Assembly: GCA_045597045.1 (NCBI GenBank)
Contig: JAZODN010000107.1
Location: forward strand, 1-20,068
DNA length: 20,068 bases
Origin: SIG588 sp045597045
GTDB lineage: Bacteria > Bacillota > Clostridia > Oscillospirales > Acutalibacteraceae
Direction: 5' to 3'
Positions within the stretch are counted from its first letter, which is position 1. The number at the start of each line of letters is the position of its first letter. The position numbers were made by a program, and so were the translations under genes. Below the pieces are notes generated by a model. That model searched no databases, was not told the origin of the DNA, and saw only the letters and a list, made by a program, of their open reading frames with translations. Below are positions 1 to 7,137 of the stretch, piece after piece.

Positions 1-1286
1 GACACGTGTATGCGGCCGACGCGCTGAAAAAAGGGGCGGCGGTGGTTATCACGCAGGTGCCGCAGGGGCTTTCCGACGAGATTACCGTGTCGTCGACACG
101 GAAGGTGTGGGCGCAAATGTGCGCCAACTGGTTTGGCAAGCCGGCCGAAAAGCTGCATCTGATCGGTGTGACCGGTACCAACGGCAAAACCACCGTTACC
201 TGGTTGCTGAAAGCAGCGCTCACTGCCTGCGGTCACAAGGTGGGTTTGATCGGTACCATTCAAAATATGATCGGCGAGAGGGTGTTGCCTTCGGGCCACA
301 CCACCCCCGATCCGTATGAACTGCAAAGCATGCTCGCGCTGATGGTGGCGGAGGGGTGCAGTTACGCAGTGATGGAGGTCTCGTCCCATGCGCTGTGCCA
401 AGACCGTGTGGACGGTTGCGTGTTTGATGCAGCGGTGTTTACCAATTTGACGCAGGACCATTTGGATTATCACGGCACGATGCAAGCGTACATGCAGGCT
501 AAAAAACGGCTGTTTTTGCAGGCGAAGTGTGCGGTGGTCAATGTGGATGACGCGTGGAGCGCCGCCATGACCGAGGGCGTTGTTGTGCCGATTCACACCT
601 TTTCGGCTGTGGGTGCGGCAGACTTTGCTGCGCGCGAGATTGTGAAGCGACCGGACGGAGTGGAGTTTTTGCTGCAAGCCGGTGAAACCGTCGCTAAGGT
701 GCATTTCACCATTCCCGGCATGTTCTCGGTATATAATGCGCTGGCTACGGCGGCGTGTTTGATGTCGCTCGGCTTTCCGCCGGACACGGTGGCGGCCGCA
801 TTGGAGGCGGCACGCGGCGTGAAGGGTCGCGCTGAGGTGGTGGAAGGTCCCGAAGGGGTCACTGTGGTGATCGACTATGCCCACACACCCGACGGCCTTG
901 CCAACATTTGCCGCACCCTGAAGGAGTGCTGCGAGGGCGAACTGATCACGGTGTTTGGCTGCGGCGGCGACCGCGACCGTACTAAGCGGCCGCAGATGGG
1001 GCGCATTGCGGCGCAACTTTCCGATCGGGTGGTGGTTACCTCCGACAACCCGCGCAGCGAGGACCCCATGGCGATTATTGAGGAGATTTTGGTGGGTGTG
1101 CGCGAAGAGAACACCCCGTATATCGTGGAAGAAAACCGTGCCCGTGCCATTCATGCGGCAATCGGTTCCGCCAAGGCAGGAGATACCGTGCTGTTGGCCG
1201 GCAAGGGGCACGAGACCTATCAAATTTTGGCAGACGGCGTGATTCACCTGGATGAACGGGAGATCGTGGCGGAAACACTGCTGTAA
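1..1286 (+). CDS. murE: UDP-N-acetylmuramoyl-tripeptide synthetase MurE, 5' end missing
   Basis: Cytoplasmic Mur ligase that adds the third stem-peptide residue to UDP-MurNAc-L-Ala-D-Glu using ATP. The frame is open at the left edge (first full codon at 3); the GTG at 6 is an internal codon, and about 60 N-terminal residues are probably missing compared with the usual 480-490. Counting from that GTG, the P-loop GVTGTNGKTT is at 54-63, the substrate-binding HTTPDP at 98-103, the lysine-bearing AYMQAKKRLF (carbamylated Lys region) at 161-170, YAHTPD at 291-296 and DNPRSEDP at 347-354. DNPR is the family hallmark for meso-diaminopimelate rather than lysine, so a DAP-type wall is inferred. mraY follows after 14 bases, where murF would normally stand. 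The family call is very secure; the amino-acid specificity is inferred from the motif. Confidence 0.96.
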   Translation, partial: HVYAADALKKGAAVVITQVPQGLSDEITVSSTRKVWAQMCANWFGKPAEKLHLIGVTGTNGKTTVTWLLKAALTACGHKVGLIGTIQNMIGERVLPSGHTTPDPYELQSMLALMVAEGCSYAVMEVSSHALCQDRVDGCVFDAAVFTNLTQDHLDYHGTMQAYMQAKKRLFLQAKCAVVNVDDAWSAAMTEGVVVPIHTFSAVGAADFAAREIVKRPDGVEFLLQAGETVAKVHFTIPGMFSVYNALATAACLMSLGFPPDTVAAALEAARGVKGRAEVVEGPEGVTVVIDYAHTPDGLANICRTLKECCEGELITVFGCGGDRDRTKRPQMGRIAAQLSDRVVVTSDNPRSEDPMAIIEEILVGVREENTPYIVEENRARAIHAAIGSAKAGDTVLLAGKGHETYQILADGVIHLDEREIVAETLL

Positions 1287-1300
1287 GAGGTGTGAACGAA

Positions 1301-2326
1301 ATGGATATGCAACAAATTTTTTGTTTTTTGCTGACGGCGGCGGTGGCATTTGCGGTGAGTGCACTCGCAGGGCGTGCGGTAATTCCGTGGCTGTATCGCT
1401 TGCGTTTCGGTCAGACGATCCGTGAAGTGGGGCCTTCGTGGCACAAGAAGAAGCAGGGCACTCCCACCATGGGCGGCATGCTGTTTTTGCTCGGCATGAC
1501 GGTGGCACTGCTGCTGGCGGTGCCGATCTGCTGCTTACTTGCGCCCCGTTTTTCCTCGCTTTCGGTGTTTCACACCAACGGGGCGGTCACCCGTTTTGCG
1601 GCAGGCGTGCTGTTGGTGTTCGGCTGTGCGGCCATCGGGTTTGCCGATGATTACATCAAAGTGGCAAAAAAACGCAATTTGGGGCTTACCGAGCGTCAAA
1701 AACTGGTGCTGCAGTTGGTGGTTTCCGCTTGCTACATAACCTCGCTTTTCCTGTGCAACGGCGGCAATGTGAACCTTCCTTTTGCCGGCGAGGTGGCACT
1801 CGGCTGGTGGTATATTCCGCTGGGTATTTTTATCGTGGTGGGTGCGACCAACGCGGTCAATATCACCGACGGTGTGGACGGCCTGTGCGGCAGTATCACG
1901 GTGATCGCACTGGTACCCCTGTTGGTGTTGGCGGCGTTTTACGGTGCCATGGGCCAAGCATTGATCGCGGCGGCCATGATTGGCGGCGTTTTGGGCTTTT
2001 TGGTATGGAACGCGCATCCGGCCAAGGTGTTTATGGGAGATCTGGGTTCGCTCGCGCTGGGTGGCGTGCTGTGTGCGGTGGCGTTCGGCATCGACCGTCC
2101 GTTGTTGCTGATCCCGGTGGGGATCGTGTATATTGCCGAAACGCTTTCGGTGATTTTGCAGGTGACGTATTTTAAACTGACTCACGGCAAGCGTCTGTTC
2201 AAAATGAGTCCGATTCACCATCATTTTGAGATGTGCGGATGGAGCGAGACGGTGATCGTGGCGGTGTTTTCGGCGGTTACGCTGCTTGGCGGCGTGGGCG
2301 CGTTGCTGCTCGCTTGGTATGCATAA
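1301..2326 (+). CDS. mraY: Phospho-N-acetylmuramoyl-pentapeptide transferase MraY
   Basis: Integral membrane enzyme that transfers phospho-MurNAc-pentapeptide to undecaprenyl phosphate, making lipid I. The 341-residue product is mostly hydrophobic, as expected for about ten membrane segments. Visible family motifs are the N-terminal HKKKQGTPTMGG (48-59), the catalytic/Mg pair in ADDYIK (Asp116, Asp117), NITDGVDG (187-194), FMGDLGS (244-250) and the HHHFE loop (306-310). I chose ATG 1301 because AAGAGGTG at 1285-1292 lies 8-10 bases ahead of it. The in-frame GTG at 1292 would sit inside that ribosome-binding site. It lies 14 bases after murE and 39 bases before ftsW, with neither murF nor murD beside it. 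Confidence 0.97.
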   Translation: MDMQQIFCFLLTAAVAFAVSALAGRAVIPWLYRLRFGQTIREVGPSWHKKKQGTPTMGGMLFLLGMTVALLLAVPICCLLAPRFSSLSVFHTNGAVTRFAAGVLLVFGCAAIGFADDYIKVAKKRNLGLTERQKLVLQLVVSACYITSLFLCNGGNVNLPFAGEVALGWWYIPLGIFIVVGATNAVNITDGVDGLCGSITVIALVPLLVLAAFYGAMGQALIAAAMIGGVLGFLVWNAHPAKVFMGDLGSLALGGVLCAVAFGIDRPLLLIPVGIVYIAETLSVILQVTYFKLTHGKRLFKMSPIHHHFEMCGWSETVIVAVFSAVTLLGGVGALLLAWYA

Positions 2327-2365
2327 TTTGAATGCATTGGTATATGCTTTTTAGGAGGTGACCGT

Positions 2366-3553
2366 ATGGCAAAACAAACGGAAGAAGCGATCCGCGCGGC
2401 AAGCGCGCCAAAAAAGAAGAAAAAGTACGGTCTGTTAGCGGTGGGCGGATTTGATATGCCGTTTTTGATCTTGTTGCTGCTGATTCTGTCTATCGGGCTG
2501 ATCTGCATGTTTTCCGCCAGCTTTGTGTATGCGTATTACAACGACGGAAACAGTTACTTTTACATTAAAAAGCAAATGCTTTATGCACTCGGCGGTGTGG
2601 TGGCCATGTTGGCCTGCTCCTGCGTGGATTATCACCAGTGGCATAAATTTTCCCTGCCGCTGATGGGTGTGGCGTTCGTTTTCCTGATTTTGGTGCTTAT
2701 TCTTCCCTCCGGTGACGTGCGCCGCTGGATCCGTCTGCCCGGCATTCAGTTTCAGCCGTCGGAGGTGGCAAAGTTTACCCTGATTTTGCTGTTTGCGCAC
2801 ATGATATCGCTCAACCATAAGCGTATGAAAAAGTGGACTGTCGGGTTTTGGCCGTTCGTATTGATTCTGGGCGCGGTGTGCGGTCTGGTGGTGTTGGAGC
2901 CCCACTTGTCCGGCACCATTCTGCTGGCGTCGATCGGCTTGGTGATGATGTTTGTCGGCGGCAGCAATATCGTGGCGCTGGGGCTGGTGGTGGCTCTCGG
3001 TATTGCCGGCGTGTGCTTTATGGTGTTGAAACTGGGGTATGAATACGACCGCATTATGGTGTGGTTGCACCCGTTTGAAAGTTATGCCGGTGAAATGCGC
3101 GACCAAGCGTGGCAAACGGTGCAGTCGCTGTACGCCATCGGTTCGGGCGGCCTGCTGGGGCAGGGGCTTGGTAACTCGCGGCAAAAGCACCTGTTTTTGC
3201 CGGAACCGCAAAACGACTTTGTGTTTGCGGTGGTGTGCGAAGAGCTGGGTTTCGTGGGCGCGGTGATCATCATTTTGCTGTTTGCGGCGCTGGTGTGGCG
3301 CGGCTTTATCATTGCGACGCGCGCCAAAGACAAATTCGGGTTTATGCTCGCGGTGGGACTCACCGCGCAGATCGGCTTGCAGGTGGCGTTAAATTTGGCG
3401 GTGGTGACCAACGTGTTCCCCAACACGGGCATCAGTTTGCCGTTCTTCAGTTACGGCGGCACTTCATTGGTTATGTTGCTTGGGCAAATGGGGATTATTT
3501 TGTCGATTTCCCGTGGGCAAAATCGCTTGCACAAAGATTTGATTGAGGAGTAA
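2366..3553 (+). CDS. ftsW: SEDS-family peptidoglycan glycosyltransferase FtsW
   Basis: Polytopic SEDS protein that polymerises lipid II into glycan strands at the septum, normally paired with a class B penicillin-binding protein. The 395 residues begin with a basic cytoplasmic leader (Lys run at 16-20), followed by many hydrophobic segments. SEDS signatures are RRWIRLPGIQFQPSEVAKF (119-137), GQGLGNSRQKHLFLPEPQ (265-282) with Asp284 at the position of the essential aspartate of E. coli FtsW, and PFFSYGGTSL (359-368). AGGAGGTG at 2353-2360 fixes the ATG. The position between mraY and murG argues for FtsW; the sporulation paralogue SpoVE has the same fold and the same typical place, and I cannot exclude it from sequence alone. 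No sporulation genes are visible in the window. Confidence 0.93.
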   Translation: MAKQTEEAIRAASAPKKKKKYGLLAVGGFDMPFLILLLLILSIGLICMFSASFVYAYYNDGNSYFYIKKQMLYALGGVVAMLACSCVDYHQWHKFSLPLMGVAFVFLILVLILPSGDVRRWIRLPGIQFQPSEVAKFTLILLFAHMISLNHKRMKKWTVGFWPFVLILGAVCGLVVLEPHLSGTILLASIGLVMMFVGGSNIVALGLVVALGIAGVCFMVLKLGYEYDRIMVWLHPFESYAGEMRDQAWQTVQSLYAIGSGGLLGQGLGNSRQKHLFLPEPQNDFVFAVVCEELGFVGAVIIILLFAALVWRGFIIATRAKDKFGFMLAVGLTAQIGLQVALNLAVVTNVFPNTGISLPFFSYGGTSLVMLLGQMGIILSISRGQNRLHKDLIEE

Positions 3554-3559
3554 TGAACG

Positions 3560-4678
3560 ATGCGTGTGCTTATGACGGGTGGCGGTACGGGTGGACATAT
3601 CAATCCGGCTTTGGCGATCGCTGCGCTTTTGCGTCGCCACTATCCCGACGCACAATTTCTGTTTGTGGGCGCCAAAGGGCGCATGGAAGAACGGCTGGTG
3701 CCGGCGGCGGGTTACACCTTGAAAACGGTGGACGTGCGCGGATTTCAGCGCCGTTTATCGTTAAAAAACATCGGACGTAATTTGGCGGCGGCGTGGTGTG
3801 CCGTTACAGCCACGTCGGCCTGCACGCGCATTTTGAAAGAGTTTAAGCCGGATATCGCTATCGGCACGGGCGGTTACGTGAGTGGCCCGATTTTGCGCCG
3901 TGCCGCGCAGATGGGCATTCCCGTTGCAGTGCATGAATCCAACGCCTTCCCCGGCATGACGGTGAAAATGTTGGCGAAATATGCCGACGTGATCATGCTG
4001 TGCGATGAGGCGGCCGAGAAACACTTGCCTGCCGAGGCGAAAACCGTGGTGACGGGCAACCCGATCCACCAAGGGTTCCAAAACACTGACCGCGCGCTGG
4101 CGCGGCAGGAGTTGGGGTTGGATGAGCGTCCGTTGGTGCTGTCGGTCGGCGGTAGCCTGGGAGCGCGCCGTATTAACGAGACGATGGCAGCGGTGCTGTG
4201 TCGCAGCCATGCGCAGGGTACGCTGCAGCATATTCATGCCACCGGAAAAAAGGAATACGAGCAGACGGCGGCGGTGCTTACGGCGGCCGGCGTGCCGTTG
4301 CACGGCGACGGCATTTGGGTGCGCGACTACATAGACGATATGCCGCGCTGCATGGCGGCAGCCGATGTGGTGGTTTCGCGCTGCGGTGCCATGACGTTGA
4401 CCGAACTGCCGGCGTCCGGTAAGCCGTCGGTGCTGATTCCTTCGCCTTACGTGGCGGAAAACCACCAATATCACAACGCAATGGCCTTGGTAAACAAGGG
4501 TGCGGCGCTTTGCATTGAGGAAAAAGATCTCACCGAAGATACGCTGTGGGACGCGCTGCAATCTATCTTGAATAACCCCGAAAGACGGCAGCAGATGGCG
4601 GATAACGCCGCCCGTGCCGCAATTCGTGACGTGGATGAGCGTATCATGGCGGCGCTGCGGCCGCTGTTAAAAGAATAA
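3560..4678 (+). CDS. murG: UDP-GlcNAc:lipid I N-acetylglucosaminyltransferase MurG
   Basis: Peripheral membrane GT28 (GT-B fold) enzyme that converts lipid I to lipid II on the inner face of the membrane. The 372 residues have the N-terminal glycine loop GGGTGGHINPALA (7-19), the second loop GTGGYVSGP (102-110), HESNAFPG (125-132), the domain-linking GGSLGARRIN (197-206) and the UDP-GlcNAc pocket SRCGAMTLTEL (273-283) followed by PYVAENHQYHNA (296-307). Length and motif order are normal; the usual RAGA of the pocket reads RCGA. GAGGAG at 3545-3550, at the end of ftsW, serves ATG 3560, only 6 bases after the ftsW stop, so translation is probably coupled. Confidence 0.97.
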   Translation: MRVLMTGGGTGGHINPALAIAALLRRHYPDAQFLFVGAKGRMEERLVPAAGYTLKTVDVRGFQRRLSLKNIGRNLAAAWCAVTATSACTRILKEFKPDIAIGTGGYVSGPILRRAAQMGIPVAVHESNAFPGMTVKMLAKYADVIMLCDEAAEKHLPAEAKTVVTGNPIHQGFQNTDRALARQELGLDERPLVLSVGGSLGARRINETMAAVLCRSHAQGTLQHIHATGKKEYEQTAAVLTAAGVPLHGDGIWVRDYIDDMPRCMAAADVVVSRCGAMTLTELPASGKPSVLIPSPYVAENHQYHNAMALVNKGAALCIEEKDLTEDTLWDALQSILNNPERRQQMADNAARAAIRDVDERIMAALRPLLKE

Positions 4679-4757
4679 CACCGCACACCCTTTCGGCATA
4701 CGATGGGATACAGGCGCTTCGGTGCTGAGTTTCCTGCTTTTCGAAGGGGTGCGACGT

Positions 4758-6155
4758 ATGCAACGGCTGGAAATTGAAGGCGGCCGTCGGTTAGGCGGTG
4801 CCGTGACGATACACGGCGCCAAAAACAGTGCCCTGCCGCTGCTGGCGGCAACGCTGTTAACAAAAGAGGAATGTGTGCTGCACAACTGTCCTCGTTTGTC
4901 CGACGTGGATGTGGCCATGCGCATTTTGCGGCATCTGGGGTGCGAGACCGCACGGGAAGGCAGCACGGTGCGCGTGCACGCCAATGCGGTAAATCGCGGC
5001 GATATTCCCGAATGTCTGATGCGCGAAATGCGTTCGTCTATCGTTTTTTTGGGTGCGATTTTGGCACGGGGCGGCGAGGCGGCACTTTCGTTTCCCGGTG
5101 GGTGCGAACTGGGGCCGCGCCCGATCGACCTGCACCTTTCATCGCTTGCGCGCATGGGGGTGGAGATACAAGAAAAATTCGGCGTGCTGCACTGCCGCGT
5201 GCCGCACGGGTTGCACGGCGCGTCGGTGACGCTGCCGTTTCCCAGCGTGGGAGCCACCGAAAACGTGTTGATTGCAGCGGTGACCGCCCGGGGCACTACC
5301 GTGCTGCGCAACGCGGCAAGAGAGCCGGAAATTTTGGATCTCTGTGCGTTTTTGACGCGCTGCGGTGCACGCATCCGCGGTGCCGGCGAAAGTACCGTTA
5401 CGGTAGAAGGAGTGCCGCAGCTTACGGGGTGTGCCCACCGCGTGATACCCGACCGCATCGAAGCGGCGACCTATATGGCGGCGGCTGCGGCCACGGGCGG
5501 CACACTGGTGTTGCAGAACATAGAAACCGAACATCTGATGCCCGTGCTGCCGGTTTTTGAGGAGGCCGGTTGTCGGTTGACGCTGTGGGGCGACGCCCTG
5601 TTGGTGAGTGCACCGCCGCGTCTGCACCGCGTTCGTGCGGTGCGTACCATGCCGTATCCGGGGTTCCCCACCGATGCGGCGGCGCCGCTGCTGGCTATGT
5701 GTTGCGTGGCGGAGGGTACGGGTGTGTTTGTGGAAACGATATTTGAAAGCCGCTATAAGTATGCCGGCGAACTGCGCCGCATGGGTGCACACATTAAAGT
5801 GGAGGATCGCGTGGCGGTGGTCGAAGGGCAACCGACCTTGTTTGGCACGGGGGTGGCCTGCACCGACCTGCGCGGCGGTGCGGCACTGGTGGTGGCGGCG
5901 TTGGCGGCACAGGGCGAGACGTTGATAGAAGAATTACATCATCTTGATCGTGGATATGAAGAACTTGAGGCGATGCTCACATCGCTCGGCGGAAAGGTAA
6001 AACGAACGGAGGGACATCATGGCGCAGCAGACCAAAACCAAAGTGAAGAAAAAAAGGCGTGTCAGCCGCTTTCGCATGTTGTGCATCCTTTTGGCGATGA
6101 TTCTGGTGCTGATCGTTGCCAATGTGTTGGCAGATGTTGCGCTGAAGGCCGATAA
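4758..6155 (+). CDS. murA: UDP-N-acetylglucosamine 1-carboxyvinyltransferase MurA, with C-terminal extension
   Basis: Cytoplasmic enzyme that transfers enolpyruvate from PEP to UDP-GlcNAc, the first committed step of peptidoglycan synthesis. Residues 1-418 form a normal MurA: Lys22-Asn23 in GAKNSALP, the catalytic and fosfomycin-target Cys116 in PGGCELGPRP, the general-base Asp306 in GFPTDAAAP and Arg398 in DRGYE. I chose ATG 4758, after GAAGGGGTG at 4743-4751; an upstream in-frame GTG at 4722 has no comparable site. MurA normally ends just after the segment corresponding to GGKVKRTE (411-418). Here there is no stop, and the frame continues for 47 residues, including five cysteines, to TAA 6153-6155, overlapping ftsQ by 137 bases. 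The tail has no recognisable domain and may be a lost stop or a sequence error. There is a 79-base gap after murG. Confidence 0.94.
   Translation: MQRLEIEGGRRLGGAVTIHGAKNSALPLLAATLLTKEECVLHNCPRLSDVDVAMRILRHLGCETAREGSTVRVHANAVNRGDIPECLMREMRSSIVFLGAILARGGEAALSFPGGCELGPRPIDLHLSSLARMGVEIQEKFGVLHCRVPHGLHGASVTLPFPSVGATENVLIAAVTARGTTVLRNAAREPEILDLCAFLTRCGARIRGAGESTVTVEGVPQLTGCAHRVIPDRIEAATYMAAAAATGGTLVLQNIETEHLMPVLPVFEEAGCRLTLWGDALLVSAPPRLHRVRAVRTMPYPGFPTDAAAPLLAMCCVAEGTGVFVETIFESRYKYAGELRRMGAHIKVEDRVAVVEGQPTLFGTGVACTDLRGGAALVVAALAAQGETLIEELHHLDRGYEELEAMLTSLGGKVKRTEGHHGAADQNQSEEKKACQPLSHVVHPFGDDSGADRCQCVGRCCAEGR
6019..6155 (+). other. murA/ftsQ coding overlap
   Basis: These 137 bases are open in two frames. 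One encodes the last 45 or so residues of the extended MurA; the other encodes the FtsQ cytoplasmic leader and membrane helix. The FtsQ reading looks genuine (ribosome-binding site, basic leader, membrane helix). The MurA reading has no family similarity that I recognise. An in-frame stop for the ftsQ frame lies at 5998-6000, so the two frames are distinct upstream. Confidence 0.85.
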
Positions 6156-6930
6156 GGTGCCGCAACCGAGCGAAAAGAAGGAATCTATGTTCAGCCTGAA
6201 GGAGATCACGGTTTCGGGAGATACGCGCTATCTGAAAGAGGCGATCGTGCAGCAAAGCGGTCTGGCGGTAGGTCAGAGCATTTGGTCGGTGGATAAGGTG
6301 GAGGCCGGTGAACGGGTGTTGGCTGCCTTCCCCTACATACAGGATGTGAAGGTGACCAATACGGCGTATAACAAGTTGGATATTGCCGTGAGCGAAACCA
6401 AAGAGATCGGCGTGATGTACGGCAACGGCCAATGGCTGGCGGTTGGCTCAAACGGCCGCATTTTGGAGACCAGGGCAGTAGAATCCGACCGCCCGTTGCG
6501 TGCGCTGTATCTGAAAGGCGCCGATGCGGTCGGCTCGGCGATTGGGGAACAGGCGATGGATGACCGTTCGTTTGCCATCGTGTCGGAATTGCTGACCGCG
6601 CTTGCAGATTACGAAATTGACGGCGTGTGTGAGATCGATCTCACCAACAAGAGCGATCTGCAGCTGCTGTGGAACAACCGCATCACGGTGAAGCTGGGTA
6701 ACGATTCCAATCTCACCCACGAGATTGGTGTCATGAAATCGGCACTCCCCGGCATTGAACGGCAATACGGTGAGCACGCACAAGGGCAGCTGGACGTTCG
6801 TGCATTTTCGGAAGACGGCACCATGGCGGTGTTTACGCCGCGCGATCTGCTGACTACTACGACCACCACCACGACTACGCTGCCGGAAGGCGAAACCACC
6901 GCCGCCGAAACGGCGCCGACCGAAGGATAA
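6019..6930 (+). CDS. ftsQ: Cell division protein FtsQ/DivIB
   Basis: Single-pass division protein of the FtsQ/DivIB family, which links the FtsL and FtsB-type subunits in the divisome. The 303 residues show a very basic cytoplasmic leader (1-19), a membrane helix (about 21-42) and a POTRA domain from about 58 to 125 containing FSLKEITVSGDTRY. A beta domain follows to about 275. The end is a low-complexity Thr/Glu/Ala tail with nine consecutive threonines (279-287). GGAGGG at 6008-6013 with a 5-base spacer supports ATG 6019, and the membrane helix lies inside the murA overlap, so a later start would remove an essential part. Last gene before a terminator. Sequence conservation in this family is low, so the call rests on architecture and position. 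Confidence 0.92.
   Translation: MAQQTKTKVKKKRRVSRFRMLCILLAMILVLIVANVLADVALKADKVPQPSEKKESMFSLKEITVSGDTRYLKEAIVQQSGLAVGQSIWSVDKVEAGERVLAAFPYIQDVKVTNTAYNKLDIAVSETKEIGVMYGNGQWLAVGSNGRILETRAVESDRPLRALYLKGADAVGSAIGEQAMDDRSFAIVSELLTALADYEIDGVCEIDLTNKSDLQLLWNNRITVKLGNDSNLTHEIGVMKSALPGIERQYGEHAQGQLDVRAFSEDGTMAVFTPRDLLTTTTTTTTTLPEGETTAAETAPTEG
6853..6879 (+). repeat. Run of nine threonine codons in the ftsQ tail
   Basis: Nine consecutive ACN codons using ACT, ACG and ACC in mixed order encode Thr279-287 of FtsQ. The mixed third bases mean it is not a perfect trinucleotide repeat, so the threonine run may be maintained at the protein level. It lies in the predicted extracytoplasmic C-terminal tail. Confidence 0.8.
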
Positions 6931-6957
6931 TTTCGGCTTTTGAAACACAAAAACATC

Positions 6958-6995
6958 CACCCACTTGCCAGACGGTGAGTGGGTGTTACTTTTTT
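6958..6995 (+). terminator. Rho-independent terminator after ftsQ
   Basis: CACCCACTTGCC (6958-6969) pairs with GGTGAGTGGGTG (6974-6985) as a 12-pair stem with two G-T wobbles and an AGAC loop. A run of six T follows at 6990-6995. It closes the murE-to-ftsQ unit and separates it from ftsZ. Confidence 0.88.
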
Positions 6996-7038
6996 GCAAA
7001 AAAGTTTACAAAAATTCTTAAAAAAGCGAAAATACCAG

Positions 7039-7067
7039 TTGAATTTATTTTTGTGATGTGTTAGAAT
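7039..7067 (+). promoter_or_regulatory. Sigma-A type promoter for ftsZ
   Basis: A -35 element TTGAAT (7039-7044) and a -10 element TAGAAT (7062-7067) are separated by 17 bases in an AT-rich stretch between the ftsQ terminator and ftsZ. Transcription would start near 7074, giving a leader of about 60 bases before ATG 7138. No operator was recognised. Confidence 0.72.
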
Positions 7068-7137
7068 GATAGCAGTGTAATTGTAATTTCAGAGCAATAC
7101 GCTCAATGGAAAATAATGAGTGCAGGAGGAAAAAGCA

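Noticed and set aside
2319..2348. Two ATGCAT palindromes and a TTGGTAT repeat between mraY and ftsW
   Set aside because: Short, partly inside the mraY end, with no promoter spacing and no strong stem. Probably chance in an AT-rich gap.
4711..4727. Possible UUCG-loop hairpin in the murG-murA gap
   Set aside because: Only about five pairs, two of them wobble, and no T-run follows, so it is too weak for a terminator.
4703..4777. Small 24-codon open frame between murG and murA
   Set aside because: No ribosome-binding site precedes its ATG, it overlaps the murA start, and its sequence resembles nothing recognisable.
7092..7104. Small hairpin GAGC-AATAC-GCTC in the ftsZ leader
   Set aside because: Four pairs only, and no conserved riboswitch or leader-peptide features are visible.
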